A stretch of 64,000 bases of DNA from assembly GCA_946480465.1 (NCBI GenBank), contig CAMLJY010000022.1:1-64000 (forward strand), in the 5' to 3' direction. The number at the start of each line of letters is the position of its first letter. Positions within the stretch are counted from its first letter, which is position 1. Below the pieces are notes generated by a model. The model searched no databases. It was not told the origin of the DNA and saw only the letters and a program-made list of their open reading frames with translations. Source of the stretch: an uncultured Burkholderiales bacterium. Its GTDB lineage: Bacteria; Pseudomonadota; Gammaproteobacteria; Burkholderiales; Burkholderiaceae. Positions 9,240-17,449 of this stretch are shown piece by piece. The position numbers and the translations under genes are program-made.

Positions 9240-11281
9240 ACCACTCCACCCGCTGGGAAGCCGCCGCCAAAGTGCGCGGTGAAGCGCTGTACACCGCCGA
9301 TGAACCGGTGCCGGGTACGCTGCACGCGGCCATCGTGCCCGCGCCGCAGGCCTGCGGCTGCGTCACCGCCATCGACAGCAGCGCGGCGCGCCGCATGCCG
9401 GGCGTGCTGGCGGTCTTCGGGATCGGCGACCTGCCGCCGCTGCGCCCCGCCGGCTACGCGAACTGGCTGGAGGATGAGCGCGTGCACTGGGCCGGCCAGC
9501 CGGTGGCGATGGTGGTGGCCGAACTCGAGCCGCAGGCCCGCGCCGCTGCCGCTGCCGTGGCCGTCACGATGCAGGCCGAGCCGCACGTGGCCGGCCTGGA
9601 CCAGGCCACCGACGCGCTCTTCGCCCCCGCCACCGCCGGCCGACTGCCCACCGATTCGCAGCGCGGCGACCCCGATGGCGCGCTGGCCGCCAGCGACGTC
9701 CGCCTCCACTTCGAATTCGAGACCGCGGCCAACCACCACCAGGTGCTGGAGCCGCACGCCAGCCTGGCGGTGTGGCTGGGCGACGCGCTGACGCTGTACA
9801 CCAGCACGCAGGCCGTGTTCGCCACGCGCCGCGTGGTGGCGCACAGCCTGGGCCTGCCGCGCGAGCAGGTCCGCGTGATTGCGCGCCACCTGGGCGGCGG
9901 CCTGGGCTCGAAGGGGCCGCTGTGGTGGGCGCTGAGCCTGCGCGTGGCGCAGGCGGCGCGCCTACTCGATCGCCCGGTGCTGCTGGAGCTGACGCGGGCC
10001 GAGACCTTCACGCAGGTGGGGCGCCGGTCACCCACACGACAGCGGCTGTGCCTGGGCGCCGACCGCGAAGGGCGGCTGCAGGCGCTGGTGCACGACACGC
10101 TGGCCGAGACCTCGCCGGTGGCCGAGTACGCCGACCCGGTCGGCAACGCCACGCGCTGGCTGTACGCCTGCGCCAACGTGCGCACGACGCACCGGCTGAA
10201 GCGCGTGAATGCGCCGCAGCCCATTCCGATGCGCGCACCGGGCGAGGGGCCTGGACTCTTCGCGCTGGAGACCGCGATGGACGAACTGGCCCAGTCCTGC
10301 GGGCTCGATCCCATCGAGCTGCGGCGCCGCAACTTCGCCGAATTCGACCGCCACAGCGGCCTGCCCTGGTCCAGCAATGGCCTGCGCCGCTGCTGGGAAG
10401 CCGCGGCCGCGTCGTTTGGGTGGCAGCAGCGGCCGCGCCAGCCGGGGCGGATGCGCGACGGTGAATGGTTCGTGGGACAGGGCATGGCGACCGCGGCCTA
10501 CCCGGTGCAGCGCATGGCCTGCGCGGCCGAGCTGGTGGATGCCGGCGACGGCCGCATCGCGGTGCGCTGCGGCGTGCAGGACATGGGCAGCGGCACCTTC
10601 ACCGTGCTGGCCGACACGGCGGCCGAGGCGCTGGGGGTGCCGGCGGCGGACATCCGCGTCGAGATCGGCGACAGCGCGCTGCCGGAGGGGCCGTACTCCG
10701 GCGGCACGGTGGTCACGGCCAGCCTGGTGCCCGCGGTGCAGGCCGCTGCACGTGCCCTGCGGGAACGCCGGGCAGCGGGGGAACGGGCCACGCCGGGCCA
10801 GCCGCTGGTGGCGGCGGCGAACACCGAGCCCGAGGCCCGGCCCACCCACAGCGCCTGTGCCTTCGGCGCGGTGTTCGCGGAGGTGGGCGTGCACGCGATG
10901 ACCCGTGAAATACGCGTCCGCCGCCTCCATGCCGCCTATGCCGCCGGCCGCATCGTCAGCCCGCTGGTGGCGCGCGGCCAGTACGTGGGCGGGCTGGTCG
11001 GCGGCGTCGGCATGGCGCTGCACGAGGCCACGCTGACCGACGTGGCCAGCGGCCGCATCGTCAACGGCAACCTGGGCGACTACCTGTTGCCCACGCACGC
11101 CGACATGCCGGCCTTCGAGGTCCACCTGCTCGAGGAGCACGACCCGTACCTGCCCGGCGGCGTCAAGGGCATCGGTATGCTGGGCACCACCGGCACGGCC
11201 GCCGCCATCGCCAACGCGGTATGGCATGGCACCGGGCGGCGGGTGCGCCGGCTGCCGATCAGGCTGGAAGACCTGCTGTGA
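9236..11281 (+). CDS. Molybdenum hydroxylase large subunit, molybdopterin-binding (PaoC/YagR-like), lacking the catalytic Glu
   Basis: This is the molybdenum-cofactor subunit (681 residues) of a xanthine/aldehyde-oxidase-type enzyme. Family features in order are RGEALYTADE near the N-terminus, LGGGLGSKG (cofactor loop, about 220), MRAPGEGPGLFALE (about 330), QDMGSGTFTVLA and the AFGAVFAEV stretch. The C-terminal active-site motif normally reads KGIGE; here it is KGIGML, with Met648 (codon 11177-11179) in place of the Glu that acts as base in this family. The surrounding residues (GTAAAIANAV, RVRRLPI) are intact, so the reading frame is good. Either the chemistry differs or the subunit is inactive. 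No cofactor-insertion XdhC/PaoD gene follows. Confidence 0.9.
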   Translation: MNHSTRWEAAAKVRGEALYTADEPVPGTLHAAIVPAPQACGCVTAIDSSAARRMPGVLAVFGIGDLPPLRPAGYANWLEDERVHWAGQPVAMVVAELEPQARAAAAAVAVTMQAEPHVAGLDQATDALFAPATAGRLPTDSQRGDPDGALAASDVRLHFEFETAANHHQVLEPHASLAVWLGDALTLYTSTQAVFATRRVVAHSLGLPREQVRVIARHLGGGLGSKGPLWWALSLRVAQAARLLDRPVLLELTRAETFTQVGRRSPTRQRLCLGADREGRLQALVHDTLAETSPVAEYADPVGNATRWLYACANVRTTHRLKRVNAPQPIPMRAPGEGPGLFALETAMDELAQSCGLDPIELRRRNFAEFDRHSGLPWSSNGLRRCWEAAAASFGWQQRPRQPGRMRDGEWFVGQGMATAAYPVQRMACAAELVDAGDGRIAVRCGVQDMGSGTFTVLADTAAEALGVPAADIRVEIGDSALPEGPYSGGTVVTASLVPAVQAAARALRERRAAGERATPGQPLVAAANTEPEARPTHSACAFGAVFAEVGVHAMTREIRVRRLHAAYAAGRIVSPLVARGQYVGGLVGGVGMALHEATLTDVASGRIVNGNLGDYLLPTHADMPAFEVHLLEEHDPYLPGGVKGIGMLGTTGTAAAIANAVWHGTGRRVRRLPIRLEDLL

Positions 11282-11430
11282 TCAGCGTGGCAGGCGAAAG
11301 CCGAAGGCCGGGTGCTCACCCGGCAGGGGCCCCCGGCTCGCCTGCCGCGTTTTGGCAGCGGAGCCTGGCGTGAAGGTGGGGGGCAGGCTGCGCCGGACGG
11401 GAAGGGTTGCGGCGCCATGCCTGGCGCGCC

Positions 11431-11916
11431 CTACCGGGCCGCTGCCCGCTGCATGGCCGCGGGCCTGTCCTTGGCCTTGGCCCTGGGCGTGCCGGCCGTC
11501 GGCCACTCAGGCCGCGTGCCATCCTTCAACCAATTGCCGTAGAAGCCGATCTTGTCGTCCAGCAGTTCCAGCGCCTGCTGCCAATCGTCGATGCGGGCCA
11601 GCACCTCTTCGCGGTGGGCCTGCAGCAGCGCGCGGCGCTCGGCCAGCGTGGCCTTGCCCTGGCGCACCAGCGCGGCGTAGCGCCGCATCTTCGCGATGGA
11701 CATGCCGGTCAGGCGCAGGCGGGCTATCAGGTCCAGCCAGCTGACGTGCTGCGGGGTGTAGCGGCGGCGGCCGGCGGCGTCGCGCACCACGCCAGGCATC
11801 AGGCCCTGGGCCTCGTACCAGCGGATGGTGTGCACCGAACGTCCGGTGCTCCGGGCGAGCACGCCGATCGACAGCGACGGGCCGGGGCGGGTGGATTGGG
11901 GGGCGGTGGCGGGCAT
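11431..11916 (-). CDS. MerR-family transcriptional regulator
   Basis: This 161-residue regulator has a MerR winged helix-turn-helix at the N-terminus (LSIGVLARSTGRSVHTIRWY, residues about 16-35), then YTPQHVSWLDLIARLRLTGMSI and a long C-terminal coiled-coil dimerisation helix. No cysteines typical of metal sensors are seen in the C-terminal part, so it is more like the organic-effector MerR group. I chose the ATG at 11916 (GGGAGG just upstream), not the in-frame GTG at 11946, because that GTG lies inside the palindromic operator. It is divergent from a nitroreductase gene that begins 107 bp away and may control both genes. Confidence 0.9.
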   Translation of the reverse strand: MPATAPQSTRPGPSLSIGVLARSTGRSVHTIRWYEAQGLMPGVVRDAAGRRRYTPQHVSWLDLIARLRLTGMSIAKMRRYAALVRQGKATLAERRALLQAHREEVLARIDDWQQALELLDDKIGFYGNWLKDGTRPEWPTAGTPRAKAKDRPAAMQRAAAR

Positions 11917-11925
11917 GGTCCTCCC

Positions 11926-11956
11926 ATTCAAGCGGTTCGAGTGCACTCGAAGTCAA
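11926..11956 (-). promoter_or_regulatory. MerR-type promoter with perfect 16-bp operator
   Basis: On the minus strand a -35 TTGACT (11951-11956) and a -10 TTGAAT (11926-11931) are separated by 19 bp, the overlong spacer that MerR activators correct by twisting DNA. The spacer carries most of the perfect palindrome TTCGAGTGCACTCGAA (11936-11951). The -10 is only about nine bases before the MerR ATG, so the mRNA leader would be very short or absent. Autoregulation is the simplest reading. Confidence 0.75.
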
Positions 11957-12022
11957 GGGCCGCGGCATTCGGGTGGGTCGCCAGAATACCCGCTCCCTTC
12001 CGACCGCAGGCACGAGGCTGGC

Positions 12023-12757
12023 ATGCCGCACTTCATCGAATCCGCCGGACCCACCACCGACACGACCGCCGCGCCAGGCCCTGGCGACAGCGGCGCGCTG
12101 GAGAGTCTGCTCCAGCGGCGCTTCAGTTGCCGCGGCTTCCTGCCGCAGCCTGTCGCGCCGGAACTGATCGAGCGCGTGCTGGCGCTGGCACAGCGGACGG
12201 CGTCCTGGTGCAATGCGCAGCCCTGGCAGATGGTGATCACGCGCGGCGAGGCGACCGAGCGCTTGCGCAGCGCCCTGATGGACGAGATGCAGCGCCCCAG
12301 CGAGGAAGCGCCCGATTTCCCCTGGCCCACCGCCTACCGCGACGTCTACCAGCAGCGCCGCCGCGAATGCGGCTTCGGCCTCTACGACGCGGTCGGCATC
12401 GCACGCGGCGACCGCGCGGCGTCGGCACGCCAGGCGATGGAGAACTTCCGCCTCTTCGGCGCGCCGCACGTGGCCATCGTGACCACGCCGGCGGACCTGG
12501 GCGTCTACGGCGCGGTGGACTGCGGCGCCTACGTGCAGAACTTCATGCTGGCCGCCACCAGCCTGGGCCTGGCCACCATCGCGCAGGCGTCGCTGGCGAC
12601 GCGGCCGGGCTTCATTCGCCGCCATTTCGGGCTGCCGGACGAGCGCCGCATCGTCTGCGGCATTTCCTTCGGCTACGAAGACCCTGCGCACCCGGCCAAC
12701 CGCTTCCGCACCACGCGGGCCGACTGGCGGGGCGAGGCGACGGTGCTGGATCGGTAG
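12023..12757 (+). CDS. Nitroreductase-family FMN oxidoreductase
   Basis: This flavin-dependent oxidoreductase has 244 residues with the start MPHFIESAG. The family opening LLQRRFSCRGFLPQPV (RR-S-R-F pattern, about residues 30-45) and WCNAQPWQMVI (FMN contact, about 65-75) are present. A central YGAVDCGAYVQNFMLAATSLGL motif leads to the C-terminal ISFGYEDPAHPANRFRT stretch that closes the active site. Such enzymes reduce nitroaromatics, quinones or enones with NAD(P)H; the substrate is unknown. It is transcribed away from the MerR gene and shares its promoter region. A small GCGCC/GGCGC hairpin overlaps the stop at 12757-12771. Confidence 0.88.
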   Translation: MPHFIESAGPTTDTTAAPGPGDSGALESLLQRRFSCRGFLPQPVAPELIERVLALAQRTASWCNAQPWQMVITRGEATERLRSALMDEMQRPSEEAPDFPWPTAYRDVYQQRRRECGFGLYDAVGIARGDRAASARQAMENFRLFGAPHVAIVTTPADLGVYGAVDCGAYVQNFMLAATSLGLATIAQASLATRPGFIRRHFGLPDERRIVCGISFGYEDPAHPANRFRTTRADWRGEATVLDR

Positions 12758-12889
12758 CGCCCGAAAGGCGCGGCACGCCGGATGCATTCCGATACGCTGC
12801 GCCGCAGCCCCGTCGGGCGGCGGGCGCGGCGATTGCCCAGGGTGGCGATCGCGGCACGCGGCCGCGCTGCTTGCAGCGAAGGAGTCTTC

Positions 12890-13297
12890 ATGAACCGCCT
12901 TCCGTTGATCGCCGCGCTGGCGCTGGCGACTGCACTGGGTGGCACGGGGCGGGGCGCGTCCGCCGCCGTCGGCGCACCCACCACCTACAGCAAGCTGGTC
13001 TGGTCGGCGTCGTTCAATGCCGCGGGGCTCACCACCTGCACCCAACTGGTGATCGACGCCACCGGCGACCTCGCTCGCAGCGATGCGCTGGTGTTGTACG
13101 GTGCGCTGAACTGCAACAACGGCGTCTACGGCGTCACCGGCAGTGTGTTCACCGCTTCGGACAGCACGCTGCACGTGACCTTGTTGGCGGGTGGCTACAC
13201 GGTGTCCTGCCCACGCATCGCCAGCTATGCCGGCGCCTGCACCGTGTACGACGCGGATTGGGTGTCGCGCGGGACCGGCGTGATCCAGCTGCTGTGA
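12890..13297 (+). CDS. Small secreted protein of unknown function
   Basis: This 135-residue protein has a clear Sec signal peptide (MNRLPLIAALALATALGGTGRGASA, cleavage about residue 25). The ATG follows GAAGGAG at six bases. The mature part is Gly/Thr/Ser-rich and predicted mostly beta, with four cysteines (TTCTQ, LNCNN, SCPR, GACT) that could form two disulphides. I do not recognise a family. It sits alone after the nitroreductase gene, in the same orientation. Confidence 0.7.
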   Translation: MNRLPLIAALALATALGGTGRGASAAVGAPTTYSKLVWSASFNAAGLTTCTQLVIDATGDLARSDALVLYGALNCNNGVYGVTGSVFTASDSTLHVTLLAGGYTVSCPRIASYAGACTVYDADWVSRGTGVIQLL

Positions 13298-13364
13298 GTC
13301 CCGTCCGGCTGCCCGAAGCGGCTCCGCCTTCGCGGGTGGGGTGGCGCGAGGCCGGGAGTCATTC

Positions 13365-13718
13365 ATGAGTTCGCCGGGCGGCGGCCCGTGCGAGGTTTGC
13401 GGCGCGAAGCTCGTCGCGCCGATCGTGCTTTCGCTGGCCACGGCGGCCTGCGGCGACGCCCGGCACGAGCCGGTTCGGGTGATCGCGCAGCCGCGCGCCG
13501 TGCCGGCGTCGGCGCCGCTCCTGGCGCCGCCGGCGCCGGAGCCGCCACCGGTCCGGGTTTCCGCGGCCAGCGCGGCGGCGTTGCCGGCGCGCGGTCTCGA
13601 CGCGCCGCGGCCGGCGGCGTCCCCAGCGTCCGCCGTGGAGCAGCGCTGGTGGCAGCCGGGTGAGCCCAACGGCAATGCGGAGTTCCGCGCGGCGCTGGAA
13701 GGGCGCGGGCAGCGGTAA
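13365..13718 (+). CDS. Hypothetical protein, possible lipoprotein
   Basis: This 117-residue open frame begins MSSPGGGPCEVCG. A hydrophobic stretch (LVAPIVLSLATAAC, residues about 16-29) ends at a Cys in a weak lipobox context (TAAC). The rest is Pro/Ala-rich, low complexity and Arg-containing, ending in FRAALEGRGQR. The start follows CCGGGAG at seven bases. No family is recognised. It is same-strand with its neighbours and its third codon positions are GC-rich, but the low-complexity composition leaves some doubt that it is a real gene. Confidence 0.5.
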   Translation: MSSPGGGPCEVCGAKLVAPIVLSLATAACGDARHEPVRVIAQPRAVPASAPLLAPPAPEPPPVRVSAASAAALPARGLDAPRPAASPASAVEQRWWQPGEPNGNAEFRAALEGRGQR

Positions 13719-13794
13719 AGCTTGCCGATGCTGCCGGGTACGTTGGTTGCTGAATGGTGACGCTCGGAACAGCCGGCAACGCAGGAGGGGAAGC

Positions 13795-14223
13795 ATGGAC
13801 AGCTTGCGCTGGGGCGGGGATGGCGGCGTGCGTCCTCCCGTTTTCGAACTGCCGAATGGCGATGTGTGGGTGGTGACCGCCGATGCGCCGGAGGGGCGCC
13901 GCTTCCGGCGCCACCTGGGCCACGTGGTGGAGGTCCTGCACGGCGGACGCATCCGGCGCGTGGGCCATGGGCTGCGCTATGCCGCGCCGTGGCTGCTGGC
14001 CGTCGGTCCGCTGGAGATGGTGATCGAGCGGGCGCTGCTGGACGGCAGCGACGAAGCGGCCCTGCCCCGGCTCGACGACCTGCTCGAGCATCAGGTGGAG
14101 GCTGCCTCGCGTGGATTGCTCGGCCGCCTGAGCGCCTTGCTTCGCCGCGGTGACGGGCCGGAGGCACGCGCCGATCCAGCCGCCGCGTGGCACGACACGA
14201 CGCCCTGGACCCGCCTGGGCTGA
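13795..14223 (+). CDS. Hypothetical protein, 142 residues
   Basis: The ATG has a strong AGGAGGGG ribosome site six bases upstream. The sequence has beta-type segments at the start (FELPNGDVWVVTADA, HVVEVLHGGRIRRVGHGLRY), then a helical, acidic middle (LDDLLEHQVEAASRGLLGRLSALLRR). There is no signal peptide or membrane helix, so it is probably cytoplasmic. No family is recognised. It lies between the possible lipoprotein gene and murQ; an 11-bp tandem array follows 30 bp after its stop. Confidence 0.65.
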   Translation: MDSLRWGGDGGVRPPVFELPNGDVWVVTADAPEGRRFRRHLGHVVEVLHGGRIRRVGHGLRYAAPWLLAVGPLEMVIERALLDGSDEAALPRLDDLLEHQVEAASRGLLGRLSALLRRGDGPEARADPAAAWHDTTPWTRLG

Positions 14224-14252
14224 CCCGCTGCACGCCGGGACCCCGGCGGCGG

Positions 14253-14314
14253 GGCGCGACAGGGGCGCGACAGGGGCGCGACAGGAGCGCGACAGGAGCG
14301 CGACAGGAGCGCGC
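14253..14314. repeat. 11-bp tandem repeat, about 5.6 copies
   Basis: Units of GGCGCGACAGG, changing to AGCGCGACAGG in the last copies, run head to tail between the 142-residue protein gene and murQ. A possible -10 (TATGCT, 14323-14328) lies just downstream, so copy number could affect the murQ promoter. Confidence 0.85.
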
Positions 14315-14394
14315 GGCCTGCTTATGCTTGGCCCATGCCACCACGTCGCCCGGCTGGCCATGCAGACGGGCACCCTGTTTGCTCGCCGCCCGTG

Positions 14395-15318
14395 ATGACC
14401 CCGCCGCGATCCGCCGTCGACCCGCTGCCGCGCACCGAGTCGCCGCACCCGTCGCACGAGGACCTGGACGCCTATGCCACCGACGATCTGGTGCGCGCCT
14501 TCGTCGACGACCAGGGCGCCGCGTTGGCGGCTGTGCGTGCGGCGGGCCCCGCACTGGCCGCGGCCATCGATGCCGCGCTGCCGGGGCTGCGCGCGGGCGG
14601 GCGGCTGGTGCACGTCGGCGCGGGCACCTCGGGGCGGCTGGGCGTGCTGGATGGCGTCGAGCTGCTGCCGACCTTCTCCTGGCCGACGTACCGCAGCGTG
14701 GGCCTGCTGGCCGGCGGGCCGCGCGCGATGTTCGTCTCGGTCGAAGGCGCCGAGGACGATGGCGATCAGGGGGCGGTGGACCTGGGCGCGGCCGGGGTGG
14801 TGTCGAACGACGTGGTGGTGCTGATCGCCGCCTCGGGCAGCACGCCCTACACGCTGGGGGCGGCGCGCGCCGCGGCCGCCGCCGGGGCGCTGACGGTGGG
14901 CATCGCCAACAACCCGGGAACGCCGCTGCTGCAGGCGGTGCGGCACCCGGTGCTGCTGGACACCGGGCCGGAGGTGATCTCCGGCAGCACCCGGCTGAAG
15001 GCGGGAACCGCGCAGAAGATCGCGTTGAACACCTTGTCCAGCGCGCTGATGGTGCGGCTGCACAAGGTCTATGGCAACTTGATGGTCGACGTGCAGGCGA
15101 CCAATGCCAAGCTGCGCCAGCGCGCGCTGGTGCTGACGATGCGCGCCACCGGGGCCGGCGCGGAGCCGGCCGCCGCCGCGCTGGCCGCATGCGGCGGCCA
15201 GGTGAAACCCGCCATCGTGATGCTGCACGCCGGTTGCGACGCCGCCCGCGCCCGTGCGCTGCTGGTGGCCCATGACGGATCGATCCGGCTGGCGCTGGCC
15301 GCCGCGACGACGCGCTGA
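14395..15318 (+). CDS. murQ: N-acetylmuramic acid 6-phosphate etherase
   Basis: This enzyme cleaves the lactyl ether of MurNAc-6-phosphate to GlcNAc-6-phosphate and D-lactate in peptidoglycan recycling, in the cytoplasm. The 307-residue protein is a SIS-domain enzyme with hallmark motifs VGAGTSGRLGVLDGVELLPTF (seen in overlapping parts, about residues 72-92), EGAEDDGDQGA, AASGSTPYTLGA and TRLKAGTAQKIALN. I chose the ATG at 14395, since homologues begin shortly before the PRTESPHPSHEDLD region; an upstream ATG at 14335 would add 20 residues and would be close to leaderless if TATGCT (14323-14328) is the -10. No anmK or MurNAc transporter gene is adjacent. Confidence 0.93.
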   Translation: MTPPRSAVDPLPRTESPHPSHEDLDAYATDDLVRAFVDDQGAALAAVRAAGPALAAAIDAALPGLRAGGRLVHVGAGTSGRLGVLDGVELLPTFSWPTYRSVGLLAGGPRAMFVSVEGAEDDGDQGAVDLGAAGVVSNDVVVLIAASGSTPYTLGAARAAAAAGALTVGIANNPGTPLLQAVRHPVLLDTGPEVISGSTRLKAGTAQKIALNTLSSALMVRLHKVYGNLMVDVQATNAKLRQRALVLTMRATGAGAEPAAAALAACGGQVKPAIVMLHAGCDAARARALLVAHDGSIRLALAAATTR

Positions 15319-15331
15319 TAACGAGATATCG

Positions 15332-15425
15332 GAGCGGCCTGCGCGGCCTGCGCGGTCTGTGCGGTACGTGCGGTACGTGTGGTACGTGTGGTACGTGTGG
15401 TACGTGTGGTACGTGTGGTACGTGC
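15332..15425. repeat. 9-bp tandem repeat, about 10 graded copies
   Basis: The array fills the gap between the convergent murQ and antiporter genes. Seven clean units GGTACGTG(T/C) occupy 15363-15425, preceded in the same 9-bp register by diverged units (GCGGCCTGC, GCGGTCTGT). The clean units are nearly identical while those on the murQ side differ, consistent with recent expansion from one end. It encodes a His-Val-Pro repeat in one minus-strand frame, but that frame is not a gene. Confidence 0.9.
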
Positions 15426-15434
15426 CCGGCCGCC

Positions 15435-16823
15435 TCAGCCATCGCGCCCGCGCCCGCGCCCGCGCAGCCTCTCGTAGCGGTCCATCAGCGGTGTGACCGA
15501 CACGCCGTGCGCGACGATCGACGCCACGACGATCCCCAGCGTCAGCGCCACCAGCGTCGGCGCCAGGGCCGGATCCAGCCCGTGGTTCAGCGCATGCCCG
15601 AGGTAGTACAGCGAGCCGATGCCGCGGATGCCGAACCAGCCGATCAGAAGCCGCTGCGGCCGGCCGGTGGCCGTGCCCGCCAGCCCGATGGCGACACCCA
15701 GCGGCCGCACCACCAGGAACAGCACCGGCACCAGCCACCACGGCAGCAGCGACCAGTCGACGTTTGCCAGCAGCATGCCCAGCAGCACCACCGCGGCCAC
15801 TTCGCCGATGCGCTCGATCTGCTCGCTGGAGCCGAGCAGCGCCTGGGCCAGAAAGGCCGGCGCGTGTGCCGGGTGTGTCGCCACCTTGGCCGGTTGGTCC
15901 GGCGAGGCCGGGTGGGTCAGGGCCTGCTCGACCACCGCTTCGACCGCCGCCGGCGGCAGGTCCTGCTCCTGCAGGGCGGGTGCGGCGCCGGCGCGGTCGT
16001 GCCGCGCGCGTGTGCTCTGCCGCTCGACCCGGCGCAGTGCGACGCCGGCGGCGAACACCGCGAGGAAGCCGTAGGCCGCCACGAGGAGCGCGAGGCCATA
16101 GGACAGGGCGATCAGGCCCAGCGCGAGGAAGTCGTCGTAGCCCAGGGCCTGCTGATAGCGCAGCCGCAGGTGCAGCACCAGCCGGCCCATCAGCGTGCCC
16201 AGCGCCGCGCCCAGCGCAAGACCGGCGGCGACGGCCCACAGCAGGTCCACCAGCAGCCAGCGCAGTCCCCAGTCGCCCAGCGGGTGCAGGCCGAGCAGGC
16301 CCAGGCCGAGCATCACGAACGGGAAGGCGGTGCCGTCGTTGAGGCCGCCCTCGCCGGTCAGGGCCACCCGCAGGCGGCTGCGGTCCTGCGGGTTCGCCAC
16401 TTGCACGTCCGAGGCCAGCACCGGATCGGTCGGCGCGAGGATGGCGCCCAGCAGCACCGCGGCGCCCAGCGGCAGGCCCAGGGCCAGCCCGAGCAGCGCC
16501 AGCAGCAGCACCGTGACCAGCATCGAGACGCTGGCCAGCCGCAGCGGCAGCAGCCAGGTGCGGTCGTCCAGCGCGACGCTGAGCTTCAAGCCGGCCGAGA
16601 ACAGCGAGACCACGACCACGGCCTCGGCCAGGTGTTCCAGCAGGCGCGCATCGGCGATCGGATCGATGTGCGCCAGGCCGAGCCCCGCCGGCCCGATCGC
16701 GTAGCCGACGGGCAGGTAGAACATCGCCGTGCTGAGCGGCAGGTGGCGCAGCGCCGAGCCGCTCAAGGCCATCGTCATCAGGAGCGCGCCGACGATCAGC
16801 GCCCACACGGCCACGTTCGTCAT
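15435..16823 (-). CDS. Cation:proton antiporter, CPA1 (NhaP-like) family
   Basis: This integral membrane protein has 462 residues and about 12 hydrophobic segments. The start MTNVAVWALIVGALLM is chosen because the upstream open frame is polar and low-complexity. The transport core is visible: GAILAPTDPVLASDVQ (about residues 115-130, with the TDPV unwound-helix motif) and GEGGLNDGTAFPFV (about 150-163, with the ND pair that binds the cation). FGIRGIGSLYY near the C-terminus matches the conserved FRGxxS region. A hydrophilic insert (about residues 275-320, rich in Ala, Gln, His) sits mid-protein. It should exchange Na+ or K+ for H+ and serve pH or salt homeostasis. It is convergent to murQ. 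Confidence 0.9.
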   Translation of the reverse strand: MTNVAVWALIVGALLMTMALSGSALRHLPLSTAMFYLPVGYAIGPAGLGLAHIDPIADARLLEHLAEAVVVVSLFSAGLKLSVALDDRTWLLPLRLASVSMLVTVLLLALLGLALGLPLGAAVLLGAILAPTDPVLASDVQVANPQDRSRLRVALTGEGGLNDGTAFPFVMLGLGLLGLHPLGDWGLRWLLVDLLWAVAAGLALGAALGTLMGRLVLHLRLRYQQALGYDDFLALGLIALSYGLALLVAAYGFLAVFAAGVALRRVERQSTRARHDRAGAAPALQEQDLPPAAVEAVVEQALTHPASPDQPAKVATHPAHAPAFLAQALLGSSEQIERIGEVAAVVLLGMLLANVDWSLLPWWLVPVLFLVVRPLGVAIGLAGTATGRPQRLLIGWFGIRGIGSLYYLGHALNHGLDPALAPTLVALTLGIVVASIVAHGVSVTPLMDRYERLRGRGRGRDG

Positions 16824-17449
16824 CGTCGGATTCGTCGGGGGCGGTTTGGAAGCCGCCTCAGCAAGCGGCGGGCCTGCCTTGGTGCCGTGGTGCGGTCGCG
16901 GTGCGGCCGAAGACGCGCGCTTCGCGTCCCCTGTCACCACGGCAATTCCGGCGCGTGATTCCAACCATCCCGCGGTTCGCGCTGATGTCCCGCAATTGCG
17001 GCTGGTGCCGTTGCAGTCCGCCGCAGTGGGACTGGCTGTGGCCGCCGTTGCCTCAGGTGCAGGGCACACAGGCGCTTTCGGTCGCGGCAGGGGGCATGGC
17101 GATGCATCCGCCCGGCAATGGCGAGTGCGCCCGAGTGCGCCCGAGAGCGTCTATGCCGCGTCATTTGAGCGTTTGCTGAATGCGCGCATCGCAAGCTCGG
17201 CCGCCGCGGTCCGGCCGACACGATGCCCTTTGCGGGCGCGGCGGCGCGCCCGCTTGGTTCGATGCGCCGTAGGCGCCTTGCCCTGGTGTGGAATCGCGCG
17301 AGTTTCGATCAATGAGGAATGGCGGCGATACTCAATTTCGCGGCGTCGACGGAATCCGGCAGTTATTGAGGCAGAATGATTGGCGCCGCGGGATTCGAGT
17401 TGGCCAATCAATGCGGCATGCGCATCGACCATCGCACGAAGGAAACAGC
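16824..17449. other. 626-bp non-coding gap before the H-NS-like gene
   Basis: This gap lies between the antiporter start and the H-NS-like gene. Open frames here have arginine/proline-rich shadow composition and no ribosome sites. The GC content falls in the last 150 bases. A 7-bp inverted repeat GATTGGC (17378-17384) / GCCAATC (17403-17409), 18 bp apart, precedes the H-NS-like start and could be a regulatory site. The region probably carries promoters for both divergent genes. Confidence 0.5.

Noticed and set aside
9236..11281. The large hydroxylase subunit as a plain pseudogene
   Set aside because: The frame is open over the full length, all other motifs are intact and both overlaps with neighbours are kept, so only the Glu-to-Met change is unusual.
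15332..15425. Possible CRISPR array
   Set aside because: The units are 9 bp with no spacers, so this is a simple tandem repeat. No cas gene is nearby.
11507..16806. Very long minus-strand open frames (over 1,000 codons) with His-Val-Pro repeats and Arg/Pro/Ala-rich sequence
   Set aside because: They are antisense or out of frame to murQ, the nitroreductase and the antiporter, which have clear family motifs. The repeats come from the intergenic 9-bp array.
16729..17379. Plus-strand frame of 216 codons in the gap before the H-NS-like gene
   Set aside because: It begins inside the antiporter gene, has no ribosome site, and its translation is Arg/Ala/Ser-rich without domain features.
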